From NCBI GenBank assembly GCA_037043455.1, contig JAWPHD010001801.1:186001-250000 (forward strand): a DNA stretch of 64,000 nt, written 5' to 3'. Source of the DNA: Cyrtodaria siliqua. Taxonomy: Eukaryota > Mollusca > Bivalvia > Adapedonta > Hiatellidae. Shown here piece after piece: positions 11,941-22,930 of the stretch; the stretch's first letter is position 1, and every line of letters starts with the position of its first letter. Made by a program: the position numbers and the translations under genes. A model generated the notes under the pieces. It was given only the letters and a program-made list of their open reading frames with translations, was not told where the DNA came from and searched no databases.

Positions 11941-13101
11941 TTTTTTTAGATTGGGAATTTTTTTGCCCAGAATTGGGAAAATATAGAGTTTTTTGCAATT
12001 CAGAAGAGGCCGAATTTCGGCCCCATTTAAATAGGTTAAAAAAGCCCTGGGATATACATTAATAGGACATGGTTAGAGTGTCAAAGTACATGCCAAGGAT
12101 TTGTTCATGTTTTTGCTGCAAGTCAAATACGGCCACTACTTTTAGACATTATGTACTCTGTTATTCTATATTTCCACATTTGAAATTAAAACAAAGGGGC
12201 AATCATTATATTGACCCTTAATAAGCTCAGGCAGTTTTAATCATAACTCTTGGTTTGACACAGGTGACCCGTCATGTGCCATGTTGCTGTCACGTGATAG
12301 CCGAATATGGGCATCCTCAGTGCTGGCACATTGGGGCTACAATTGTTTTTAGCGAAAAGTGTGGGGATCATGTTATTGCCTCCCTCCGTGAGTCTGTGCA
12401 TGATGGAATGTATCTCCTCCTATATGGATAAAGCTACGGGCTTCATACTTTTAAGGTATGAATGACCTAGGTCCAGGGATGTACACAACACTTTTGGAAT
12501 TATGATTCAACCCCTAGGGGTGGGGCTAATGGGGTGGGGGGAGTTTTACATAAAACAGGATTTTGAATAGGATGCCCTGGGGGGTTACTCTTAAGGGGAT
12601 GGGTGGGGTAAAATATTTTTTCTCTCTGAATAGGGTCATATTGCATATCTAATTGAACTTTATTCAGGGAAGTGGTATAAACATTTTTCAGAATAGGGGA
12701 TGTGGCAGGGTCAAAGATGTGGTTTTATGGCGAGTGCTGGGATTTGCACTGGTGCGCCATTATTGACTACGTGATGTTTGTTATGTTATGGAAAGCAATA
12801 AATTGGGCCCTCCGTGTTCCATGGACGTATTTTCTAGTAAATATTTAATGCCAGTTGTCTATATAATAATTCAAAGGGTAAATTGAGATACTGAAAATGC
12901 GTTTGGAAAAAAAAGGGTTGACTATGTTCTTACCTTTGAATTACGACCTTCCTTGAGATGATCCATATCAGCATAAATTATTGTTTGGTACTAGTGAAAT
13001 TTTGCTTTCAGATACTTCGCCATTTAACTTTTATTCAGTTTATTTTGCACCATGAATATAATTATGTGAAAAATGTTTATCTTTCATTTCAAAACTTACA
13101 G
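11941..13101 (+). other. Intron with no recognised gene; G-rich block
   Basis: No protein similarity recognised. A G-rich decayed block (ggggtggggctaatggggtg) lies at about 12510-12620. Confidence 0.5.
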
Positions 13102-13197
13102 AAGGAGGGTGTTATTGGGGATGGTTACCGTGGTAACATATCCCCCCACACCGAGCGAGAACTTTTTACTGGATTAGATATGATTCGTGCCAAACAG
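13102..13197 (+). CDS. Prolyl 3-hydroxylase, alternative exon A (GDGYRG...SPHT)
   Basis: Acceptor acttacag|AAG at 13101/13102 and donor CAG|gtattt at 13197 give a 96-nt, phase 0-0 exon of 32 codons. It reads KEGVIGDGYRGN, then ISPHTERELFTGLDMIRAKQ. It matches the conserved vertebrate P3H segment GDGYRG.TSPHTPNE.F.GVTV.KAL at the start of the dioxygenase fold. The exon at 16302 encodes a second, diverged version of the same segment, and both have identical end phases. Vertebrate P3H proteins carry this segment once, so I infer a choice between the two. Exon A keeps the more canonical motif. The donor gtattt is weaker than gtaagt, which would suit regulated use. Confidence 0.85.
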
Positions 13198-13609
13198 GTA
13201 TTTGCTCCTGGACTAATGTAACTGTTTCTTTAAAGCTGGGATCCAGGAATAATGTTTGTCTCTCAGGGTGGTTTTGATTTGTTTCAGTCTTAACTGTGCA
13301 TTTTGTGAACTCTGCAGGAGTAAAAATGGTACAAATATACATCTGATAAGCTACATTCTGGAAATCAAATCCACCATATTCGTTATACCTGACACCTGGA
13401 TAGCTCTCACTAGCAGCAATTTTGTTATGTTGTAAAGGCGAATTCAGCTTTTTAAAATATTATTTGCTGCCGCAGAAAGTAGTTGAATTATTGTATACTT
13501 TCCAGTGAAATAGTGGATGTTATGGTTAAAATAAACCTTATATTTTCATTGTTTATATTTCACACATGAAAATATAATATATTTATTATTTATATATTTT
13601 CACTCAAAA

Positions 13610-13651
13610 TGACGTCATGCAACTGTTTACGTTGTGACGTAATTGACGTCA
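13610..13651. promoter_or_regulatory. Cluster of CRE-like TGACGT sites
   Basis: Two perfect TGACGTCA palindromes (13610-13617 and 13644-13651) flank a TGACGTAA (13635-13642), all within 42 bp between alternative exons A and B. TGACGTCA is the consensus for CREB/ATF bZIP factors. The surrounding AT-rich DNA may be a decayed mobile element, so function is unproven. Confidence 0.4.
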
Positions 13652-14929
13652 TTGTTTTTGGCACAGTATATATTTTCTGCATACATTTCCAGGTTGTGAG
13701 TATATAATAAGTAGAATATTTGTTGGTTTGTCGTGAATATGGGATTAATATTCATCTCGAAGTGAGAAAACTCAAATATTTTCATTCATGCTAAAGCACT
13801 CGTAAAAATATGTTTTCTCAATTCTCGATGCAAATAAATCCTATATACTCAAAACAAACAAATATCCTCTATATATTAAAAAAACTTTTTTTCAAAAAAA
13901 GACTACATAACGTCTTGCTAGTGAGTGCAATGCTGATTCCTTTCCGGTTATCCCATGGGGTACTTGGTACAAATACTTCTCAATATTTGCAGACTGTATC
14001 CCTGCTGTGCTCTTATTTGCTAAAATAGGTACCAGTGCTACTGCTGTTTGCTGGATCCTTGTTTTCCTTTACAGCTTTCTATACCGTGTTTGGGTGATAT
14101 GGCTATTGCTGGTTTTCCTGCTGCTTTTTGTTTGCCCATAGGCACAAACTTTTCTTTTTCAGCTCTCTACCAATGAGTTCAAGTTTCATATATTTATTGT
14201 TTTTTATTATCGACAATAAACCAACCCAGAATTTGCTATTATAAAGAACAGTGTTTTATTGTATTTCTGTACAATAAACCATGTAAGAACAGTTTCTTGG
14301 ATTTGAGAGGCCTGTACTGAAGCAAAAAAATGGAGGAGTTGATTAAATCGCATGACTGGAGAGTGTTATACTCCCACGTGTTTGTACTGTGGAGTTGCTA
14401 TCAACATTAGATAGATCGGTGTTTTTTGTAAAAGCAGTTGTTCTGGTTAATTTTGCAAATAGTTTATAAGATGAGACTAAGTTAGAACAATAATTATGAA
14501 CATTGAAACTTGGACTCATTCTATTAGTGAAAACAATAACTAGTTTGTAGTTACGTTTAATTGAAAGGTTAAAATAACATTAACGGATTTATATTTGGAA
14601 GTGTATTTATTTAGTACCATTTGCAAATGTTACTGTTAACATAATTGTTCTAATCTTGTTTTCAGTGTAGGTGCTCTATAAAAGGTTCTAGACATTTCTT
14701 TTACTAACTTGTCAACAGCTCCACAGTCTAGATAACAAATTGAAATATATTAAAATACTCAATATTTAATATATTTCAGTGAAACTTGACCAACAACAAA
14801 TTGTTTTGCTTTTTAAACCAAAACAATTTTTAAGATACGATACATTATATTATTGTAATTGCATTTACAGGCTCCGTTTACTTTCAGTGTAACAAGAAAC
14901 GTCAATATTCGCTCATTATTCACTCACAC

Positions 14930-15035
14930 ATCAATATTCGCTCATATTGATGTGTAGTCGCTCATATTGACGTGTAGTAACGTCATATTGACGTGTAGTA
15001 ACGTCGTCATATTGACGTGTAGTAACGTCATATTG
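14930..15035. repeat. Short tandem repeat of catattgacgtgtagtaacg
   Basis: Four to five imperfect copies of catattgacgtgtagtaacg, plus related tcaatattcgctcat units just upstream. Intron between exons A and B. Confidence 0.8.
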
Positions 15036-15209
15036 GGCGTGTAATGAATCTTCTGTTCATGTCAAAGAAAGTATGTCACGTGAAATAATGTTGAAAATTT
15101 CGTTGATATAACGACAATATGGTCGTTTCAAATAAATGTTTTTGGTGAAATTAAATGTTACAACCTATTTTATTGTTCTAATTTAAAAATGTGTATGCAA
15201 TGAAAAGCT

Positions 15210-15283
15210 TATTAGATTTATATTGGGATATATGCACTCATTCTCATAAGAATTTGTGCATATATCCCAATACAAATCTAATA
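15210..15283. repeat. Near-perfect hairpin of about 74 bp
   Basis: The left arm tattagatttatattgggat and the continuation atatgcactcattct pair with agaatttgtgcatatatccc and aatacaaatctaata, with only a four-base loop and a few mismatches. Likely the centre of a foldback element. Confidence 0.8.
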
Positions 15284-16301
15284 ACCTATAAATATTTGTA
15301 GCAGTAAAAATATTTTGGGTGGCCATAAAAATCTGTAAATTTTTATTATTATATTTACCAAACAAAAAACAAAATATAACAATAAATGTGTATCCTTTCA
15401 AAGCAAATCCTTAAATGTATATAACATGTAAACTTTGGAAATGGTACTGTTGTGTGAGTTTATATTAAATTTGCACTGATATACAGTATATATCATCTGT
15501 TGTACACATACTGAAGTATACTAGTTTTAACTCAGACATAAACGCCAGTTATATGTGTTGTGTCGTGTGTATTCATGTTAGAATGTGTTGTACCTTTCTG
15601 TCTTTTTGTTTCTGTTCTATTATTTGTTGTTTTTATGTTGTGTGTATAGTACTATATTGTTGCTTAAATGGATTTTGGAAAAAAATCCTTGGGTTAAGTT
15701 TCGCTTGTTTATTTTTAATTCTTTTGAAATCTTTACTGATTTTGGTCATCAGCTGCCATGAATTTCATAACCGGTAAGCACTGATATCATGCATTCCATT
15801 TTGCACACCTTGCATAGAAAACGAAGATATTGTATTAGCTAGCCTGCATTTTCATTTTCATCATAAAACGGCTGCTTTTCATTGTGTTGAGTGATATCAA
15901 CATGGCTGAAAATAGTTTTAGTTGAAAGTGGGCCCAATTGACAATGGGTTTTTTCTTCAAAAATCCAAAAGGTCAAGGTTTTTAAACTTCCAATTATCTG
16001 GTATGAGAAAGTGTCGATTCTTACAGATGGCAGGATGTATACAATACTTCTACCCAGGTATAAGTGGGTGATCTGCCTTCACCTCTAAAAATCGACCGTC
16101 ATACATAGCCTAAAATGTGCAGAAAAAGGATCTTAAACCCCAAACAAACAGTCTGGTATGATAATACATAGTGTAGATAGTAATGTCCTCCTGTTCCAGG
16201 AGGTTGTTGTTTTCTTTGTATTTTACAATAGTGGTTCACTACCATCACTGTACCATTCTGCCATTAGACTGTTCCACTATTCTGTTCTATTCCTGCTATA
16301 G

Positions 16302-16427
16302 AAAGGTGTTGTACAAGGTGATGGGTATGACAACGACCAGTCTAATAATCCTCTTGGCACTAGATTTGTCTCCCCTTATACTAAATATGAGAAATTTGAG
16401 GGTCTGAATATCAGTAGGTCATTGAAG
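16302..16427 (+). CDS. Prolyl 3-hydroxylase, alternative exon B (GDGYDN...SPYT)
   Basis: Acceptor gctatag|AAA at 16301/16302 and donor AAG|gtttgt at 16427 define a 126-nt, phase 0-0 exon of 42 codons. It reads KGVVQGDGYDNDQSNNPLGT, then RFVSPYTKYEKFEGLNISRSLK. It is a diverged duplicate of exon A: GVxxGDGY, SPxT, Ex(L/K)F(T/E)GL and IxR(A/S) align, with about ten extra residues in a loop after GDGY. Spliced to the exon at 19874 it continues without a gap relative to vertebrate P3H. Including both exons would keep the frame but duplicate the start of the catalytic fold. I infer mutually exclusive splicing; transcript data are needed to confirm it. Confidence 0.85.
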
Positions 16428-16756
16428 GTTTGTAGATCTTACTTTTCATTATCACTTACATTTTGTAGATAATGTGTTTGTGCTTTTGTAAGTGTTGTAG
16501 TTAATTTATTCATTTCATTTATTTCTCGTTCTTGCTTTAATTTATTTTCTAATGTTAGACTGCTATTGCACATACTAACACTAATCCTCACAATCCTGTA
16601 TTCTAACATAACTTTACTGACTGCAGTTGGTGAATTAGCCAACCCAGAATAGCGCTTAAAAAAAACAAGGTCAAGATTAAGTGGGGTGGCGTAAAAAAAT
16701 TGTTTTTGTGAAAATACTTCCCATTTTACTTAATATTTTTATGTTTTGGATACATC

Positions 16757-17383
16757 TTTAGCTCGAATTTTTGCAGAAAAGGCAAACTTGTTTTCTACTC
16801 GTCGTGGCGTCTGCATTCGCGTTACCATTTGTTAACATTTTTCGGTAAGCTCACGTGTCGCAATCCAGCTGCCAGAAGTCCATAAAACGTGTATTCAGTA
16901 GAAGTAGATAACATTCCACGCGCAAGTCTCATAACTCTGCAACCCATCTTGACCAATTTATGCCCCTTTCTGTACTTTGTCATTTTTAGGGTTAAAATTT
17001 TACGGTAAGCGCATAAAACGCCTGCTAAAACTCAATAAAATTTCACACATGTTTTCAGTATAAATAGATAACATGCCACGCGCAAGTCACATAACTCTGC
17101 AGCCTATTTTTTACCAATTTATGCCCCTTTTGGTACTTCAATTTCTATTTACTGTCAATTTCTGGGTTACTTTGTTTTGGTAAGTTCATATCTCAGAAAC
17201 TGCTTGACAGAATTCTATGAAGCTTTACACAGGTATTCAGTAACATAAGAGGAACTTGTACATACAAGTGCCATAACTCGGTTATGAATTTTACAGAATT
17301 ATGTCCCTTTTTCAACTTAGTTTCCCAATAAATGGACAAGGCCTTGAAAAGTCGAGCACGCCGTCATCTGACCTCTCTTGTTT
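16757..17383 (+). mobile_element. Non-autonomous TTTAGCTCGA...CTCTTGTTT element
   Basis: The head tttagctcgaatttttgcag is followed by tcgtcgtggcgtctgcattc. Three internal repeats are based on cataactctgca and aatttatgccccttt. The end is gtcgagcacgccgtcatctg plus acctctcttgttt. TCGA near both ends and the CTCTTGTTT end match the array family at 4629, but the interior is a different family. Confidence 0.7.
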
Positions 17384-18394
17384 AAAGAAAGATTATCTAA
17401 CGTAAACCAATTTTACCCGTATCTTTAAAAAAATATTCTCCTAAGGCCCAACCAAAGGATTAGTTCTTTTCGTGTGTTATTTGCACACCCAAGTCTTTAT
17501 TTCTGCCTTATTTACTCACTGAAAATATAAGACATGTGGAATCCTAGGATTGTTTAATCCGTGTTCTTATTTAAGGGCGGGCGAGGGTGAGGATGTCTGC
17601 AGTTTGGTAAACATTAAATATAAAGGGTTCATTGTAAAGCAGCATCACACAGACAGTCAGGTATAAGCTTCAAGCAAATAAAACTTCAAAAGTTGTTTAT
17701 TATAACAGTATGCCAGTTGATTTGTCAAAGCAGCAGCTTTGTGTTGTTGTATTTGTTTGTGTGCCGTAGATTTCATCTTCATAGTATTTTCATTAATAGT
17801 ATTTCATTTTCTTTTATCAAAGATAGATTTCTCGAAGTGATTTATATAAGGGGTTGTTAATATTTTTATTAAAACATAGTGCCTTATTTAGCATGATCAC
17901 CAGATGCATGCATGTTTGTTGTGCATGTTTTCTTTATAGTTTCTGCTTGGAAATGATGGGACTTTCAGTTGCTAATTTGTTCTTGTTTGTAACCCTGTAA
18001 AAGTGGAGTTTCTGACACTTAATTTTGTCAAAACGTGTAAAAGTTTATTAATTTTCGATTTGAAGTCCTTCAATTATCAAACTTTCAATCACATTTTCAA
18101 CTTATTTTTATGTTTAGGTACATTTACAGTGACACCTATATTGTGTTAGCAATTTGATGTGAGCTGTTTATCATTTATCATTCAAGCGCATGTACTACCT
18201 TTACGCAAACAGTATGAAATGATGAGTGTGTGTTTGGATGAAGGTTTATCCTGATGGTAGCTTGTCTTTGGAGTGATTGACCTCATTTAAACACAAGTAT
18301 TAAGTGACTATATTTTTTCGATAGAAGGGTAGTTTTCGCAATTTATATTCTACCAAGTATGAATTTAACACACCATAATTTTTAGGCATATAGA

Positions 18395-18600
18395 AATTGC
18401 ACCGTCTGTCCATCTGAAACAATCATGTCTCAGTCTTAACTTTGAAAGAACTGAAGGGATTTCCCTGAAACTTAATACAAATGTTAACCACAAGGAAAAG
18501 GTGTGTCATGTGTAATAATCGGATTCGTACCTCAAAGGTCTAGGTCACACTTAGAGGTCAAATGAGTCGAAATTTCAGGGGGTGAAATTTCTTGTTTACT
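18395..18600 (+). mobile_element. Remnant of a GGGGGCAT-type short element
   Basis: It contains accgtctgtccatctg, aggtctaggtcacacttaga, ggtcaaatgagtcgaaattt and a terminal tttcttgttta, paralleling the element at 38207-38590. Decayed. Confidence 0.5.
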
Positions 18601-19340
18601 TCGATTTAACAGTTTGAGAAATGTTTAACCAACATTTTGTGAAATTGATTGTATAAAATTACATTTTATTTCAAAAATGTATTGTTTTTTTCTCAAACAA
18701 TTACTTCATTTCTACTTCATGGTATACACAAATAATTACACATTGTACAAAAAACATTAAGAATTAGAACAAAAGTAAAATTGCTTATATAACTCGTTCC
18801 TATAAGTTGATGGTTAACATTTAAAACAAGCTTGCTTACTGACCAACACTGTTTACTAATTATTCCTTCTTTAACTGTATCCTAACATTTGCCTTCCCAA
18901 ATTTCTGTTACCATTGCACATTTTACTGTATAATATTATGGAATTCTACCGAATAAAGGTTTGTACTGTAGAATAGTTAAGTTGCCCCTGTTAAACCAGT
19001 ATGATTGTTGTCTTTATTTCTATAATTAAATTCATATTTATTAATTGATGATTTATTTAATGTAATACAATATAATTAAATTCATATTTTTAATAAACAT
19101 GTGAATTGATATTAAATTTGAAAAAAGGTCCAAATTAAATTATATACTCTGTTTTATTTTTATACATACCTGTGCATGTGAGAGTCCAGTTCGTGCTAAC
19201 GAGAGAGATTTGTATAAGCTGTTTAATTTGTTTCATAATCGATATAAATAAACAGAGCTTCTGGCCTATTGGCATACTTTTGATTGATATTAGTTTAAAT
19301 GTGTTTAATTCTACATTTTACTAAATATAACTGACTTCAT
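18601..19340 (+). other. AT-rich intron, no feature recognised
   Basis: Plain AT-rich sequence before the acceptor repeat array. No repeat or coding segment was identified. Confidence 0.5.
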
Positions 19341-19900
19341 GATTTCTATGACCTTGACAGCTGGTGGATGCCCAGTCTATCTGTACTTACTATATGATTT
19401 CTGTGACCTTGACAGCTGGTGGATGCCCAGTCTATATCTGTACTTACTATATGATTTCTGTGACCTTGACAGCCGGTGGATGCCCAGTCTGTATTCTGTA
19501 CTTACTATATGATTTCTGTGACCTTGACAGCTGGTGGACGGCCAGTCTATATCTGTACCTACTATATGATTTATGTGACCTTGACAGCTGGTGGATGCCC
19601 AGTCTATATCTGTACTTACTATATGATTTCTGTGACCTTGACAGCTGGTGGATGCCCAGTCTATATCTGTACTTACTATATGATTTCTGTGACCTTGACA
19701 GCCGGTGGATGCCCAGTCTGTATTCTGTACTTACTATATGATTTCTGTGACCTTGACAGCTGGTGGACGGCCAGTCTATATCTGTACCTACTATATGATT
19801 TATGTGACCTTGACAGCTGGTGGATGCCCAGTCTATATCTGTACTTACTATATGATTTCTGTGACCTTGACAGCTGGTGGACGCCCAGTCTATATCTGTA
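19341..19900 (+). repeat. 57-bp tandem repeat duplicating a splice acceptor, ten copies
   Basis: Ten copies of a 55-58-bp unit have their acceptor AG ending at 19360, 19415, 19472, 19530, 19587, 19644, 19701, 19759, 19816 and 19873. Each unit is about 30 nt of intron end (cttactatatgatttctgtg plus accttgacag) followed by the first 27 nt of the exon (ctggtggatgcccagtctat plus atctgta). Only the last copy continues into real coding sequence. In a typical 57-bp copy the exon frame meets TGA soon after (CTT ACT ATA TGA). Open frames in the other two frames are repeat artefacts. Confidence 0.95.
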
Positions 19901-20024
19901 CATGCGTTACAACTGTTTCTGGACGTCAGCGAGAATGGTCGACTATTGGTGGAGAAGTACTTCAACTTGTCAAAACCCCTGTACTTTGACTACACCCACC
20001 TTGTCTGCAGAACAGCTTTAGATG
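19874..20024 (+). CDS. Prolyl 3-hydroxylase, catalytic-domain exon
   Basis: From the last acceptor of the tandem array, the exon reads LVDAQSISVHALQLFLDVSE, then NGRLLVEKYFNLSKPLYFDY and THLVCRTALD. The YF.L..PLYF.Y.HLVCRTA signature is diagnostic of P3H proteins. It is 151 nt, starts in phase 0 and ends GATG|gtatat in phase 1; G+AT (Asp) with the next exon matches. The first nine codons are the part duplicated in the upstream repeats. I chose the last acceptor because the upstream copies lead to early stops or a shifted frame. Confidence 0.92.
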
Positions 20025-20230
20025 GTATATATTTGACAACATTTTTACAATTGTGTACTTAACCATTACTTGACAGTAGTTGTCTGCCCTTCAAGCAGCT
20101 CCATTACTAGTTTAGAAGCTTCTCTTAGTTCTGTAATACTAATACAATGTGAATCCCATTATCCAACAACTTTTCCACATTTAAATTTACCAGTTCAGTT
20201 TAAAAAATAATAAAAAAGTCAGTTTCTCAC

Positions 20231-21045
20231 TTTTTGTGTCACCTGCATACCATGGCAGACACTTAGGGATCAAAGTACTTTGTCCATCGTCGTCGCCATC
20301 CGTCCGTCACGCTTTTAGCTGCAACCTAATCTTGGCCATAACTTAAAGTATTTGACCTTTGTTCATGAAACTTCACGCACATCTTCATCTTAACCCAATG
20401 GATGTTGTTACACATGTCCAATAAGGTCATCAGTGTGTTCTTTGGCAAGAAACTTTTCCTTAGCCTCATCCGTCGGATGGGGACGTAAACCGGGCGTTCC
20501 CGTGTATCGGTCTATCCTCCGAGCACGTTAAAGAACCATAGGAATCTATTCGATAATAAGAATAGGGCAGGTTCCTGGATTCCTATGTATCCTTCCCCTC
20601 TCTCTGGGGGCGGCTCTAAATAACCTGTACTGTGTTGATGAGCCGTTAAACAACATTCAATACAATTCCAATAAGGTCATTATTTTATTCTTTATGTGTT
20701 TTACGAACGAATAAGGCATTGAAGTGTCGTAGGAGGAGGGAAAAAAATAATGAAATTTTCAATTAAAATCTGGGAGGAGGAAAAATAAAAATAAAAACGA
20801 TCTAATTCCCTACGGAAAAATAAAATTCCTAATTTTGTTTTATCGTAGGAGGAATCGTAAAAGATATAGTCAAAAAGTAACGACCTGACTTCCATTTTGG
20901 CTGAGTTATGCTCTCTTTCATAAAACTTTAACCTGCAACCTAACCAAGCTCATAACTGGCCTGGCCATAACTTAAGAAGTATTTGACCTATGTTGAAATA
21001 AGCACACGGCAGGCGACACGTGTTCCATGGGACACGCTTCTAGTT
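20231..21045 (+). mobile_element. GTCACCTGC...CGGCAGGCGACAC short TIR element
   Basis: The head tttttgtgtcacctgcatac plus catggcagacac has its inverted counterpart at the end (gtgttccatgggacacgctt ctagtt). Inside are gtcgtcgccatccgtccgtc and repeats of taacttaaagtatttgacc and catgaaacttcac. A second copy is at 28324-29110. Interrupted by the SINE at 20431. Confidence 0.8.
20431..20666 (+). mobile_element. SINE with a perfect 14-bp target-site duplication
   Basis: Flanked by tccaataaggtcat at 20417-20430 and 20667-20680. The body contains gatggggacgtaaaccgggc, gagcacgttaaagaacc and cctggattcctatgtatcc. The tail is gttaaacaacattcaataca plus att. Related tails occur at about 54960-55100 and 2480-2720. 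The head does not show clear tRNA boxes, so it may be 5'-truncated or of V-/Meta-SINE type. Confidence 0.85.
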
Positions 21046-21164
21046 GTGTTTTAAAGGGGAAATTGTAAATTACTCTTGCATAACATTGATTTATATAGTC
21101 AGTTTACAGGACCGATATATAAAATATTTCTCAAGAACTTTGTTAACATGCTATGTAATTTCAG

Positions 21165-21282
21165 ATGATGGCAGTGATCGTGGAGAAGACTTGAGTCACC
21201 CTGTACATTCTGACAACTGTATGATCCAGCCAGATGGCTCCTGTATACCAGATCCCCTAGCTTATATACAGAGACATTACAG
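21165..21282 (+). CDS. Prolyl 3-hydroxylase, exon with the iron-binding HxD motif
   Basis: Acceptor atttcag|AT at 21164/21165. The exon reads DDGSDRGEDLSHPVHSDNCM, then IQPDGSCIPDPLAYIQRHYR. DLSHPVHxDNC is the P3H form of the 2-oxoglutarate/Fe(II) dioxygenase HxD motif: His codon at 21206-21208 and Asp at 21212-21214. The donor ACATTACAG|gtgagg is strong. It ends in phase 2 and joins the exon at 26951 as AG+T (Ser), giving HYSAVMYLN, which matches the family's YSA(I/L)LY(L/M)N. The last 42 nt of this exon and its donor are the start of the tandem repeat that follows. Confidence 0.95.
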
Positions 21283-22930
21283 GTGAGGGGCATTCAATAA
21301 ATATTCTACAGACCTGTCTATACTGGGTTCTGTATACCAGATCCCCTAGCTTATACAGGTGAGGGGCATTCAATAAATATTCTACAGACCTGTCCGTCAC
21401 CTGGTAGTTATATACTGGGTTCTGTATACCAGATCCCCTAGCTTATGGCCCAGTCACACCAACCACGAATGTCTCCCAGAACCCACTACGGTTGTCCCCC
21501 CCCCCCCTCCCCACGGATGCCCCCCGGATGGGCATTTCTCAAAAAATACTACGAACTACTACGAATACATTACGGTTTGGGTACGGTAACAGCAAGGTTT
21601 GCACAGGAAACACCGCGGTTGACATGTGTAAATGACTGGAACCACTACGGTTCGAGTACGGACTGGTATGGAGTGTCACGAGGCGTTTCACGGTTCCCCA
21701 GGGGTCCGCAATCGCGCAATAAAAAGGCCTGCATTTCAGCTATTCGGCCTTATTAACGATGAAACCGTACTAGATCGTAATAGATGTACAAGTTTGTCTA
21801 CAGATCGTACTAAACCATGCTCCAACCGTGAGATAACCTTACTGAATCCCTAGTGTCCTCGTAGTAGGTAGTGGTAGGTCGTAGTAAGCGGTGGTCATTC
21901 CCGCTTACTACGACCTACCACGACCTACTACGAGGAAAAATCGTGGTGCTGACCCCGAGAGTTTTGGACATGTCCAAAACTCTCGGGGTGGGTCCACGGA
22001 TACATACGATCTACTATGCAGGGTTTCCCTCAGACCTATATCGGATGTCACATGCGACATGATTTAATGCCCGGCGGCGAATTTCCGACATCCTTTGATT
22101 TCCGCGACATCCCTTAAATCCCAAAGCATTATGCCACTTGAAACAATTGCAGTCCTGCGCGTGCCTGAATCTGATTGACGGGTTTATTGTTGCTCCCACT
22201 AAATAAGCTATCAGCCAATCATATTCGCGATAGCAGACTGCTGATTACCACCTGTGACCTGACCCGTGACCTGTGTATACACTTGTTAGTGTTGAGTAAT
22301 TAGGACACGGTGCTTTATTGATGAGGGACATGACATTGTGTTGAGTTGAGTAGAACAATTGCCGAAAATGAATGTTTATGATCGAGAAACAAACATGATT
22401 GTTTCATTCTGCAAGAATTTGTATGTAAGGGCTGTTCCATTAAAACATACCAGTGGGTAGCGGACGGCAATTTATAGAAAATACATGGTAGGGTGCCTTG
22501 TCCCAAAAAAACTCCGGAATATCCATCTACAGGTGGGTGGGTAAATCTCACACAAGTTGTGGGGAATGGGGGGTATCTGAAATAAATCAATCAAGATGGG
22601 GTTCAAACATTTTTAATCAAGATGGGGTGTTTTTCAAGTTAACAAAACACATTTTTTTCTCGAATACTCGTTGATAAGCAGACTTGTCAATGCTTGTTGC
22701 TTCTAAAAATAGAATGAATTCAAGAACGACAACTCTTACGAAATTTCATACTTCGTCATCAATTAGATTCGTACTATTGTACATCGTACTCAATTTGATT
22801 CATACTATCGGTTATTTTTCAGAGGGGAAGTTATTAGCCAGCCATCCGTGCAGCCGTCGTTGCACGGCCGTTTTGGAAAAAATCGCGTCCAATATTTGGT
22901 GGAGTGGGTGGGGTAAAATAAAAGTTTGTT

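Noticed and set aside
19364..20021. Long frames encoding CTYYMISVTLTAGGCPVYI repeats, and their minus-strand counterparts
   Set aside because: Products of the 57-bp acceptor repeat. The frame that matters for P3H is closed by TGA in a typical copy and only the last copy is exonic.
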